Assembly (NCBI GenBank): GCA_963763085.1
Contig: CAVXNB010000003.1
Span: 62,001-126,000 of the forward strand
Direction of reading: 5' to 3'
DNA length: 64,000 nucleotides
Origin: CAVXNB01 sp963763085
GTDB lineage: Bacteria; Actinomycetota; Acidimicrobiia; Acidimicrobiales; Bog-793
Part shown: piece by piece, positions 33,196 through 44,207 of the stretch
Layout: every line of letters begins with the position of its first letter
How positions within the stretch are numbered: the first letter of the stretch is position 1
The notes under the pieces: generated by a model
What the model was told of the DNA's origin: nothing
Seen by the model: the letters and a program-made list of their open reading frames with translations, nothing else
The model's database searches: none
Program-made: the position numbers and the translations under genes

Positions 33196-35364
33196 TTATG
33201 TTACATGAATGGCATTCCATGATTTACATAGGATGGCATCTTCGGGATGTGTCGGTACAATCTTAATAGGAACTGTACAATGAAATACATTCACATCGAC
33301 ATGTCTAGCGCACGATTGAGAAGTAAGACCATTGTGGTCTTCTTCAATGGTCTCATTGTAGATTTGTTGGGAAAGTCCAAGTACACATTCGAATCGAAGT
33401 TTCCAATCACAACTCACTAAAATGGTGACAACAATAGGAAAGTCATCTATGTCGAGATACCGAATTCACAGTGGATCGATGAATGGATTTTTCGAATTAT
33501 ATCGATTCATTTTTCGACATGTCATCAAACAGGGAAATAGTCTTCTCCAAAACATATGGATGACTTACTTGCTGTTGTATAAAATGTCGGCGAAAGAGTT
33601 GGAGGTGTTGTTAACATGAAACTGGTTTGATGTGTTCCATAAACAAATTCATAATATTCACCGACAATAATACGTGTCACATTTCGAATATTCTCCGGGG
33701 ATTTTCGACAGTAGAAATGTCGAACCGTCTCCGATTGTTCCAAGGTCACCATAATCTGGGGGGGGGGGGGGGGGGTTTGAAAATTTCTGAAACCACGTTG
33801 GATTTTCCACAATGGTATATAGACCTACCTGAAGTACATTTACTGTGGCCTCACTGAAATCCAGCATACCGATTACCGGTTCACCTAGTCGATACAATGA
33901 ACGCATTAAAATGAGTTTTCCTACAATTTGATCCTCGGATCTCTTGAATAAATATTCAGCTGATCATGAATGAACAAGAGAATGTAAGATGATTAGTAGG
34001 CGAAAGAATAGTTTAAGGAAAATCCCAGCCTTATGGAATCCGAATCTTCGTCCATCCGTGTGTGCATTCTTTCTAAGGGATTTTCCATGTCCTCATTGAC
34101 TAGATCATTCTATGTAATTACTTTTATAGGGAGGTCCTTGACATAATTCATCAATATGGTTCATGCTTGGAGGAAGATCGGAATCATATCGTCTCGGAAA
34201 TTTCGAAAATTCAATTCGAGTCCTCCTCGGATCATCATCACCTGTATCATCTATCGAATAAAAAAGGATTTAGAAAAAATAATGACCCCCCTCCCGCTTC
34301 AATTTAGATAACTCTGTCGATATATAGTCTATTCACAATATCGTCATCAATGAATCAACTTACATTCTTGATCAGATGATGTGAGATCTTTCACATGAAA
34401 TCGAGTAATTCTATCTGTATTTTGATAGGGTTTCATAAGATCATAAATTCTCATCGATCCATCCGCTAAAAAAAGTGAAACAATTCACATAGAGAACGCG
34501 AATAAGATATGTCGTCATCTCGGTAGATTCATTAAGATCTCGAATAAAATGACTTCATTACATTCGATTCGATGGAAAACCCGAAATGGAAATCGAAAGA
34601 TTTGTGTCTTCCCATCGGCTTTCTGACATCCAACGAGAACGCGATAAACAAATTGAAAAGTTCGTCCATGATGAGTAGATGGTAGGACGGGTGGTATCAT
34701 GGCTTCAAATAAAACTGAAAAAAAGAAATTATCATATCGTTTCGATTAAAAAAACATTCATCCCAAGGAAATTCCTTCGATAACTTGCATAAAGTAACTT
34801 ACATGATTTTTGTTGTCCATGCGAAAATCCGATATTGGCGAACAAAATCATAGGGTCAGTCGAAAATAGAGGAAATACCGTTCTATCCGTAGAAACCGAT
34901 TCCAATGCATTAGGTAGAGCTGTAGTTGATGAGGATAGCTTGCGTTGACCAAGTTTTCCCAATGAAGAACCTAAGAGTGAATAGAAATGCTCCTCCTTCA
35001 CGAGAACTTTATCAACAGAGAAATAGCCTAGGAGTTGTATACTAGCCCATCGAACTAGTTCAGATCGTTCACGACAATAAGTACATGCAGTTGAAGATTT
35101 TGTCGAATCAGAAGTCACACCGAGATGTTGCGGTTGAGAAGAGGAAGAACCTTTGTCCGACTCGACCGTAGGTTTCACATTGAAACGCGAAGGTTTCAAC
35201 CTAGTATTTGGAAGTCCTTTAATGGGTTTCAAAGTTTCGCTTGATTGGATATCAACTTGTTTCGCATCATAGATTCCATTGAGGAATTTTAATTGACATC
35301 GAAATGATTCACCGGCATAATAAACTGCATATTGTTCAAATTCAACTTCAACGATAAGACACAT
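33196..35364 (-). CDS. RGP1: RGP1, partner subunit of the Rab6/Ypt6 GEF
   Basis: Seven exons: 34803-35364, 34562-34714, 34364-34465, 34122-34250, 33829-33959, 33569-33755 and 33196-33416, all phase-consistent, 494 residues. Rgp1 with Ric1 activates Rab6/Ypt6 at the Golgi. The arrestin-like fold elements are evident: VEFEQYAVYYAGESFRCQLK at the start, FLFEAMIPPVLPSTHHGRTF, QFVYRVLVGCQKADGKTQIF, RLGEPVIGMLDFSEATVNVL and the final WKLRFECVLGLS and VPIKIVP. Human RGP1 shows the same order (LAGEALECVVTVTN, VKYVYKLTIGCQ, FDF-EA-V-CLQ). The start is ATG 35364. Intron 5 ends in an extraordinary run of 18 C before its AG. The stop lies 17 bp from that of the DUF2039 gene. Confidence 0.9.
33758..33775 (-). 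repeat. C18 homopolymer forming the polypyrimidine tract of RGP1 intron 5
   Basis: Read on the coding (minus) strand, 18 consecutive C directly precede the AG acceptor at 33756-33757. The 73-nt intron runs from 33756 to 33828 and opens with GTAGGT. Length is as given in this consensus; homopolymers of this size are often miscounted. Confidence 0.85.
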
Positions 35365-35820
35365 GACTATCAAAATAGAAGAATTCGATTATGTGGATAG
35401 GACTTCATTCCAATTGATTGATAATAATTCCAGAAAGTTTCCATAGGGAATCATCGAGATCGATTCCATGAATCCCAATACACACTCTCCTTTTTCAATT
35501 CCTCTCACTTTAAGAGGAAGATAGGGTGATGTTTCACACACAACAATTTGTCACTACTAATAAATACTCTTTTGTTTACATACATGAAAGGAGTTTTTTA
35601 GTTTCTCTTTTTAGTCTCATGACTTTTATAGGGAAAGACTCACCCGTTCGAAAACTTTCTCGATTGGAGCATCCTTATCCATTCTTGAAGAGTCATCCAC
35701 ACCAATAATAATAATAACACAAACGGATTAGCTTTGATTGATTGTCTCTTTTGGAAGGATTATTATGAACGAAATGATAATGTGAAAATAGAATTCCCTT
35801 ATGAGTTCCTTGAAGAATTA
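35365..35820. promoter_or_regulatory. Divergent upstream region of RGP1 and YRDC genes
   Basis: 456 bp between the start codons. The YRDC frame is open upstream of its ATG to about 35734, so a longer YRDC N-terminus cannot be excluded. No motif identified. Confidence 0.35.
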
Positions 35821-36808
35821 ATGTCGCCTACAGAGAAGATATTTCGAATTACACCAAAAAACTATCTTCAAGCTGTGAAATTGGCTGTAGAACATCTTCA
35901 ACATGGAGATGTTATTGCAATACCGACAGATACTATCTATGGTATAGCCGGTTTGGCAACATTCGACTCGACGGTACAACGAATCTACGATATTAAACGT
36001 CGAGATATGAGTAAACCATTGGCCATATGTGTCTCGGAAATTCCGGATATGTTCAGGTAGGTTGTAGTCTATATAGTTGAGAATCAACCAACAAGAAATC
36101 CCGGATTGAATGGAAGGAAATAAGGATAAGAATGTATGGGAAGATTTTGATGAATGAATTGATTTCAACGAATAAGCAATGACTTCCTTCTATGATTCCC
36201 TGATATGAGTTAAAAAAAAGTACGGTTTTAGATATGCGATCATAACGGCACCGATGCCTCTATTAGAACGATTAGTACCTGGTCCGGTAACTCTTTGTTT
36301 TGAACGATCAACTACCTTGACGGATCAATTGAATCCTGGAGTATCTTTAATTGGAATTCGTATCCCCAAAAATAATTTTATTTTGGATATTGCTCGTCAA
36401 TGTGGTCAAGCAATAGCATTGACTAGTGCTAATATTTCCACACATCAATCTCCTTTATGTATTGAGGATTTCAAGGAAATCCATTCGAATCTTTCCCGGA
36501 TTTTTGATGAAGGCAAAATTTCCAATAGTAATGAAGGTTCAACTGTAGTTGATCTTTCCCATGAGAACCATTATAAAATTCTTCGAGATGGAAGGTAAGA
36601 ACAATGACATTCTCCAGGTGTGACTCTCCTATGTTGAGGTATACGCGACAGGGGAGGAGTCATTTTGTAGGTTAAATTTTTTTTCCCTATCAATTCGATA
36701 CTGATTAGAACTTTTTGTTCTTCCTTGTTCCTTATTCTCCTTCTTAGTGCTTTACAATCAACCCGAAAAATTCTTAATGAATTTGGTTGGAAACAAATTA
36801 TTACGTGA
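35821..36808 (+). CDS. YRDC: YRDC/Sua5 threonylcarbamoyl-AMP synthase
   Basis: Three exons: 35821-36056, 36232-36594 and 36748-36808, phases consistent, 219 residues. The enzyme makes threonylcarbamoyl-AMP from threonine, bicarbonate and ATP, the first step of tRNA t6A37. The YrdC fold is complete: GDVIAIPTDTIYGIAGLATF, IYDIKRRDMSKPLAICVSEI (nucleotide-binding K-R and P-L), APMPLLERLVPGPVTLCFER, ISLIGIRIP-type strand (SLIGIRIPKNNFI), QAIALTSANIS and STVVDLS. There is no C-terminal Sua5 domain, so it is of the short YRDC type. The first in-frame ATG (35821) is chosen; upstream codons would add residues without homology. The last codons overlap the stop of the convergent unknown gene by 8 bp. 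Confidence 0.92.
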
Positions 36809-37496
36809 AGAGTAAAGTTTGATAAATCATCTGGTAAGCCATATATTCCATATCGGTTATTGGGTCATTGAATTCATGACTTTCCAAGAGATCCATTAAG
36901 ATGAGTTGTTTAATTTGAAAATCTTTTTCTATGGCATAGAGTAGTTCACGTTTAGGAGCAGTCAGTACCTCCTCCAATTGGGTGGATTCTATTTGCCATA
37001 CTCTATACAAGTCATTAAGAAGTGATCGAAATCGATTCAAAACCACTCGTAATCGATCTATATCTTCGGGATTCTTATCAAAAACTATCGGAAAAGATGT
37101 CCTCGTATATTCTTTCCATTCCCGAATACTAAGTAAAGGAAAAAAAAATTAGATTTCCTCTTAGAGAAACTCATTATTTTTAATAGATGAATATCTTATA
37201 TATTATTAGATGACTGTAAAGATATAGGTCTATATAATATTCAGATGGATGTAATATTATAGATAACTCTTCAAAAAAAGAACTTCTTTTCTCAACATAC
37301 ATCCTTTCATTCCTATCATCCTCTCTTCACAAAAGTATGGAGTCATACAAGGAATCAAATAGATCTGAAAATCCATTAATTTCAAATAATTATCTCATGG
37401 AATGAGTATAAAGTTGATATATTCCTTCCATATGTTAAAATTGATATCGTTCATTTCATAAAAGTTAACTTACATATCGTTTGAGTAACTTTCCAT
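36801..37496 (-). CDS. Unknown 116-residue helical protein
   Basis: I do not recognise it. A 23-nt first exon (37474-37496, MESYSND) and a main exon (36801-37128) join in phase 2 over a 345-nt intron with GTAAGT and CTTAG ends. The main exon translates to a compact, charged, strongly helical sequence: IIREWKEYTRTSFPIVFDKN, RLRVVLNRFRSLLNDLYRVW and LEEVLTAPKRELLYAIEKDF, ending QTLLFT. It has the amphipathic heptad look of a small coiled-coil adaptor. There is no signal peptide or membrane segment. The main exon is well supported by sustained coding character; the short first exon is a plausible but unproven choice. It is convergent with YRDC, overlapping by 8 bp. Confidence 0.5.
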
Positions 37497-38682
37497 AAGT
37501 AAAATAAGTGAAATGTTGTCATTGGTAATATCCACCGGTTTCTTCTTCCTCTCTTTCTTTCAGTAATAAAGAAAGAACTCTTGAGTTTATTCTATATACA
37601 TATCATATATATATATAATACTTTATTATATACGATGAATAGATAAGAAATGATATTCCAAGAAGGATAAGAAGCAAATTAAAAGAGGAAAACAAAAGAT
37701 AATAAATCGAGAAATCGGACTTTAATGTTATTATCAAAATAAGAGACGCCTTCTCGTGATACTTGATGAGAGTGGAAAAGAAGGTGCTAACATGGTTTCT
37801 TCTAGGATCGACTAATTTGGATCTTTTAAGAAATCAAACTCGATCACATTTTATTAAGAATGAGAATAAGAAAATTCAATAAAAATATAAAATAGAAATG
37901 ATGGTTCTTATATGAAGAGATGAAAATACTTTCCTCCGATCACTATTGATAATAGTTATACATACACATATATTTGTCAAAGTGATGTATTCTTCATGTT
38001 TCATACATTATATCTGGATATAAGGGAATTCTAAGAAATTTAATATTATGATGATTGTCTTTAACTAGCTAATATCTAGAGTTTTTGATTAGGTTAATCT
38101 GATAAGAATTCCCAATATAGATTTGATTTTCATATCAATATCTGTTTTTTTTTGTCATGATTATCATCTTAATGTCTATGTGTTTGTTATCCTAAAATGG
38201 TGAAAAGAGAGATGAATTCATTTGGCAAGTAAAGAGAAAGAGAAGGAGTGATAGAAGTGGGGAGATTTATTTATCCGAATTATTGTCTTTCCTTTCAGGG
38301 TTATTTTTTAATTGGTTGACTTCTTAAACTAGGAGGAGGGGGAGGGAAAGAGATTAAGAGTCCTACTGATTATCCTAGAGAATGTCATGATCATTTTTTT
38401 TTCTTGCGGATCGTAATAAGAAGGCATCCCTTTGTGAATCTAACTTGTTATCTCTCTATGATTTAATCTTCCAATTCGTGAGATGCGTCTATCAAAAAGA
38501 AAATTAGGAATAAACGAAAGATGGAATACCTCCTTTAGTATGGAGTAATGGATATCAAACAAATGGGAATTTCATAATTATTTCTTATAAACTAAAGGTA
38601 AATATAAGGTACAGTCATTACAGTAGTATAAGACTTAGGAGAGTCTCTTTTCGATTATAACTTGATCTATAGATGGACATGA
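37497..38682. other. Divergent intergenic region upstream of ATG5
   Basis: About 1.2 kb of very AT-rich sequence, with a (TA)-rich patch near 37600-37635 and runs of T. No open frame with coding character. It holds the ATG5 promoter and that of the unknown 116-residue gene. Confidence 0.55.
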
Positions 38683-39552
38683 ATGATGATGGATCAAGAA
38701 ATTCGAGTCAGGATTTGGGATGGAAATGTTCCTGTATGTATACGATATTCTGATAGGTCACCTTTGTATACTATGGTTTCCCGTCATATTTATTTACCGC
38801 TCTTGAATAGTCTTCTCAAGTCCTATTTCAATTTAACATATACATGTATTTTACATACATTAGATGCTATACAATTACCTCCACATCATCCTGTAGGTCT
38901 TCTTTATGACCTATTTGGAAATGGGGAACTTCCTTGGAAATTGATGGCAACTCCGGTTCCCTCGGGACCACCACTATTTGATGAAGCTCAAGTAAGAGCC
39001 CATTTTATGTCTTCTATAAAGGAAGCCGATTGTTTACGTTATGGATCAACAAAACGAATGATGAATCTTTCGAAAATCGATCAATCAAGTCTTTGGGAAT
39101 CTTTACTTGATCGTCAGACTACACTTTATTGGAATGTGATTGAGAAGTTGATGCCGAACGAGGTCGAAATGCTTCATGTTCCATTCAAGATCTATTTAAG
39201 AAGTTCGACATTGACCGATTCTTCTTATATCATGATACTTCAAGATCTAGTACCCTTCATAAATGGTAGGCAATCACTTGACGAACATATAAGATAGATG
39301 TAGATACAAAGTGTGATCGGATTTTTCCAATATCTATACAATTTAGAGGATGCACGGGAAACGACAGTAGGAGATCTACTTCGTCAATGCGTGCCCGCGT
39401 TGATGAAGGAAGATGGTCTTCTAGAGAAGACTTATGAGGTAGTTTTACATGGTATCTCATTGGATTCCAAAATACCACTTAGATGGCTCACATACTATGG
39501 TCATTACGCCGATACTCTACTTCATCTTTGTATCCGTCCTTGTGGCGATTAA
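38683..39552 (+). CDS. ATG5: ATG5, autophagy E3-like scaffold
   Basis: Two exons, 38683-39265 and 39347-39552, phase 1 join, 262 residues. The N-terminal ubiquitin-like fold begins VRIWDGNVPVCIRYSD and contains YLPLLNSLLKSYF; the central part has HHPVGLLYDLFGNGELPWKL and then EAQVRAHFMSSIKEADCLRY. Lys113 in SSIKEAD corresponds to the lysine that is conjugated to Atg12 (K130 in human). The second ubiquitin-like fold ends with GDLLRQCVPAL, VVLHGISLDSKIPLRWLTYY and HLCIRP. Atg5-Atg12 with Atg16 directs Atg8 lipidation on phagophores. The first of three tandem ATG codons is used as start. The protein is complete. Confidence 0.95.
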
Positions 39553-39766
39553 TCCCAATTGACGTCTCTTGACCAAGGAAATTGATCATGACGAATTGAA
39601 AATCTCGTATTTTTGACGATACAGGATTACACGAGAAGAGAACCTCCTAACATGTATTTCTTTAGGATTTCAACTAGATCCTCTAAAGTTCCAAACAATC
39701 TAACGGAGGAGATTCATGAGAAGTTAACTTATCAACAAAGTTCTACATCAAGTTATGCCTCATTAC

Positions 39767-42106
39767 TTACTCATATTGTTCCGGAGAAAGTTTCGATCGA
39801 ATTAATGCTATGGATGCATCAATCTGGACTAAAGTGTCGATAGGCGATGCCGAATTGTTCGCATAATACTATGGAAAATTATAGAAATGGGAGGAAATAG
39901 GAAATTAATTGGCACAAAGATTACGGAAAACGATAGGCCAATGTTTTTTTTTCTCTTATTCCTTCTTACTTCACAGGAAATGATCAAAGCAATACAATAT
40001 TGAATCAATCTCAAAATGTTTTGTCTCGTACAATCTCGATTGTTTAGTCTAATGGGAAAATCGAATGTTAGTAGAACGATCATTTATCCCTCATCCTTCC
40101 CAAATTTGATAGGATTACGGTTTCCTGCAGTCTTACTGTTCTTCAGAGAGGTGAATTGATCGATGTCTTCCCGATAGACGATCTCGTTCCTAAGAATAAA
40201 AACAAATTCACATCATCTAGATGTTGCCTCGATCCAATTATAAATTCTGTCCGGCTTCCTCATAGTATACCTCTCTGGCTTCCAAAACCTTCTTTTGTTG
40301 CTCTTCCGTTAGCATTTGAGCTTCATAGAAGACGTCCTTTCGAGTAGATAATCGATCCTTATTCTTAATATCATCTGTTGAATTCTGTAAACGAAATGGA
40401 AAACCCCATAAATTGATTCTATTAGCTATCGTAATATACAACTGATTCAATCTTGTAGAAACGTACCACTTCATCTCGCAACTTGGACTTGATCATGACC
40501 AATGTTCGCAAAATCGCCGTATCCAATTCCCTCATTTGGTTTAAATTACTCACATATCTTCTTCGGAAGGAGATATCTATCGAAGGACATTCCATGGCAT
40601 CACTTGTGTCTCCTTCGATAGCCATCTAGAATCAGGATGAGTTGATGATACATGCCACGATGAAGTTGTCTGTCAAATACGAAAAAAGTATTTTTATGCT
40701 TACACAACGTTGTGCATAGATGTTCATCTCATTCAAATTGGATATTAACTTCGCTTTGGCTTTCATACCGCGTAGAATGTATAACTGTGTCCCAAGAACA
40801 GAATGATGAGTTTAAGCAGATGTCGAAAAGACGAATGTTCGTAGCCCCCAGTAAGAACACTTACAGTTCCTTGGATAATACTCTGGTCCTGGATAGATTT
40901 TTCATGGATTAAACCTATATCGGAATCCTCAAGATTTTTCGAAGGCTCTTCAGGTTGCGGTACATCGGAAGATTGCTTGTCTATCTCATCACGTTTGGTC
41001 GAGAGTAATGACGGGCTGGGGCCGGGTTTGAGACAAGGAATACGCAAATCAGATCCATGACCCATAATATTCGTGTCAGCTACATATTCCCTTCCTAATT
41101 CATCGATATCAAATTGGATTTTATATCGATTACCAATAGGATCGACGGCAATCACGGTCCCGGTAACCATCGAATAAGGATGAAGAGATTTCCCATTAGA
41201 AAGCATTTTTTCATAGGGAAAAAGGACTAAATAGAAGAAGAAAAAGGACGTGTTAAAATATATACCATTATTGAGTGGTCCTGGCCAACCCATCCCCCTC
41301 CCCACATAATAAGGTTTACCTGTAACTTGTTGATTGACGAGGAATGGATTTGGTACATCATTGGGAAGCCGATCGAGGAACTCAAGATCCGACATGATCT
41401 TTGAATTCCATTGTCCTTGAGAAAACTGTAAATATCGATAAAGTTCCCTTAATTGTTCCCAAATGAGTTTCTCTTGATCAATAAATTTTTTGGAAAATCG
41501 TCGACACTTAAACACCTTGCGAGCCGAAAGTTTGATGAATTTTCCCGAGGTCTTCGAGGAATCTTTCCGAATTTTCGTTAATGCATCTTCTCGCTTAGCC
41601 CATTCCAATTCTAACCAATAGTCCAAAATGGCTCGATCCATATCGGAAACGACCCATTCCGCAACCACCCAAAAATTAAACGAACGACTCTGAAGAGCAC
41701 GCGAAAGTTGTTTCGTTATACTGGTTTTTCGTGTTCTGAGGCCAGCCACTGGTTCCCGAAAAATCTCCGAAGAATCAAAAAAAGAACCCATATCTGGAAC
41801 CAAATGATCCTCTCCCATTTCCTTCTCAAATTCATCATTTTCACTATCCGAGGAACCGGCATCAAGCGATTCTTCCTCTTCCTCATCATAGACTACGTCT
41901 TGGGTATCTGATGAGATAAAACTTTCTTCGTCGACATTATCTGCTTTTCTTTCCGGAGAGAATGGAGTTGTCACTTGATGCTTCCCGGACTTTTCAGGTG
42001 TCTCAGTAGGAGCATTAGTTCGTTTCTTAGGTGTGATAGGTGAGTTTTCATGCCGGGGAGGAAATTCTTCAAGTAGACTTCTTTTAGATTTCTTGGGAGT
42101 TCTCAT
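39767..42106 (-). CDS. LIN9: LIN9/Mip130/ALY, MuvB complex core subunit
   Basis: Seven exons assembled by phase: 40865-42106, 40704-40784, 40467-40625, 40271-40384, 40137-40189, 39970-40048 and 39767-39868. An acidic, Ser-rich N-terminus (to about residue 140) precedes the DIRP domain at about 143-227: FNFWVVAEWVVSDMDRAILD, then LSARKVFKCRRFSKKFIDQE. The LIN9 middle region shows VTGTVIAVDPIGNRYKIQFD and DELGREYVADTNIM; later exons give the helical C-terminus (LYILRGMKAKAKLISNLNEM and others). LIN9 is a scaffold of MuvB/DREAM, which controls cell-cycle genes. A 39-nt stretch in exon 1 (near 41230-41269) has intron-like ends and is in frame either way, so the product is 609 or 596 residues. Small C-terminal exons are less certain than the DIRP part. 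Confidence 0.85.
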
Positions 42107-42437
42107 GGAATTTCCAAAAGAGTATTTCTTGTTTCGAGAAGTAAGCTTAAAAAGACCCGATAGTTTTCTTCAATGAGTCAAAATCTCCAATGTATCGAGA
42201 GAAAGAATCACGGATATTCCCCAATAATGAATCGAATAGTTTGGTGTTCAATTAATTAATCACCCTATCATAAACTTACCCAAAAATATATCAATCGTTA
42301 GATAAATCAACTTTAATGGAGTCCATCTACTCTTCCTCCCTCCCTAATCATTTGATTAGAAAACATACATGATCGAAAACGAACCCTATTGAAACGTATG
42401 TATCTTTCGGAGAACTATACATTGAGATATCTATTTA

Positions 42438-43537
42438 TTAGGAATAAAGTGAAGTAGCCAATTGAATGGTACGTTTCCGCACCTCGATATCAAGTAATCG
42501 ATACATTTGAAGGCAACCTTCGATAGCCAAAAAAAGAGCAGATTCCAAATAATCGATATGAAATCTTCGTTCGATTTGTATATAGGCAATTTGTTTATCT
42601 CGAGGTGTTACGGCTATAATCATTTCGGGAAGTTGCATACTTGTTTCGGAATAATTCAAATCTAAAAAGAAATATTTAATAGAGTGTTATCGATTATATA
42701 GGGGTAGTACTATATAAGATTATATAATCGATCTTCAACTTACCTAAAAGTCCAATACCCTGACTAAGACCTACTGTCATGGCGCATAGGTAATCCGTCA
42801 TGGCGATTCCGGCATCGATCAATGCCAAGGTTGTAGCATTGATAGAGGTCGCCATCATTCCTTAAAAAACAAGAAAAAAAACGATATGAAAAAATCCATA
42901 TCCAAATATAAGGGTATATTCGGAGATTATGAATAACAACCACCATAAAGGGATTCTCCGAACATCGAATCAGTATGTTTTTACCTCCATCAGCTTGTAA
43001 CACTTGAATATATATATCGATCTGTGATCGAGGATAAAGTGTTGTCATAATAATTTTCTCGAATGCTTGTCGAATATAGGCAGCAATTTCATAGGATTTT
43101 CGATCACCTCCTCTACCATGTCTACGACGTTCACTCATACTGAATGTAGCCATCCGATATTCACATGATAAAAAAGCCTGATCATGAATTATCTTGTTAC
43201 GATGTCGTGCTTCTCGAGGTCCATAGATAACACAAAGAATTTTCGTATTACCAACTTCTAAAAAGGCTGAACCATCCGATCTGGGAATAACATTTAATTT
43301 ACATGTCATTTTACGTAATTCATTGGCACGTCTTCCATCCATCCGTAAACCTATCATAGAGAAAAGGATGAGAAACCAATCGAAATTCATAAGAAGAGAA
43401 TGAAAGAACCAAAAGTATGTAACATCATAAGAAACTCTCCGTCATTAAAAACAGAATTCCAGAAAGCTTCTTTGAAAAGAAACCATCCTATAATATACAT
43501 ACGAACCTTCGGGTGAGATAATTTCCAGTTTCGACAT
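42438..43537 (-). CDS. EXOSC4: RRP41/EXOSC4, exosome core subunit
   Basis: Four exons: 43507-43537, 42985-43350, 42744-42860 and 42438-42661, phases consistent, 245 residues, the same length as the human protein. RNase PH fold: GLRMDGRRANELRKMTCKLN, SAFLEVGNTKILCVIYGPRE, FLSCEYRMATFSMSERRRHG, AFEKIIMTTLYPRSQIDIYI and QADGGMMATSINATTLALID. It belongs to the hexameric ring of the nuclear and cytoplasmic exosome; like other eukaryotic Rrp41 proteins it is presumably catalytically inert and structural. The first exon is only 31 nt (MSKLEIISPE) with a less usual GTTCGT donor. The protein appears complete. Confidence 0.94.
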
Positions 43538-44207
43538 GATATAATTACTATTCTTATTATTAGTATTATGAATGAGAAAAGAAGTAGAGATCCAATTATT
43601 AATTCGTAACCAGTATGTACTCGAAGATACACTTTTGCATGAGATATTTCTCAACTATCATCCGAGAGAGAAGAGACTCCGTTTAACTATCACTCATTAT
43701 AAAAGTAGGAATATTATATCTCTCATCTTTGTCTTTTAACGGACTTAATTAAGTGAAATGTATTATGGATATCGAATATATTGTATACTCTTAATTTTCA
43801 ATAGAGAATAAAGTATTCCTTGAATATCATCCGAATAACTATAGATCTATCCTAATAATATGGTCTCCTTAAAAGGTTATCTCTTAGATGAATTTCTCTA
43901 TAACGGCCAAGTCATGAATAACCGCAAGATATCTATGACTTTAACATGAAAACAACAAGGAATGGATAATCAATCTAAGAAGACGAGAACAATTATTCAT
44001 CTTATCTCTGAAATTTCGTATACTTTATTAATTTAACGAAATGACTAACGTTTTCTAAATATTCTCTGATAAAACCAATAAAAGAATTAGTATTCTCGAT
44101 GAAGGCTTTCTCAAGTGAACTCGATATCTGATACTTGTTTAGTTCATATAGTATTGGAAATAGTTTGGAGTTGGTTCGAATTGTACCATATACACTTCAC
44201 TTTCTCG
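43538..44207. promoter_or_regulatory. Divergent upstream region of RRP41 and RPC4 genes
   Basis: 670 bp between start codons, AT-rich, without a convincing open frame. Presumed promoters of both genes. Confidence 0.35.

Noticed and set aside
39613..39843. Plus-strand ORF after ATG5
   Set aside because: It lies antisense to the last LIN9 exon (39767-39868), whose frame and splice sites fit the LIN9 C-terminus better.
41708..41911. Plus-strand ORF inside LIN9
   Set aside because: Shadow of the acidic N-terminal LIN9 coding region on the opposite strand.
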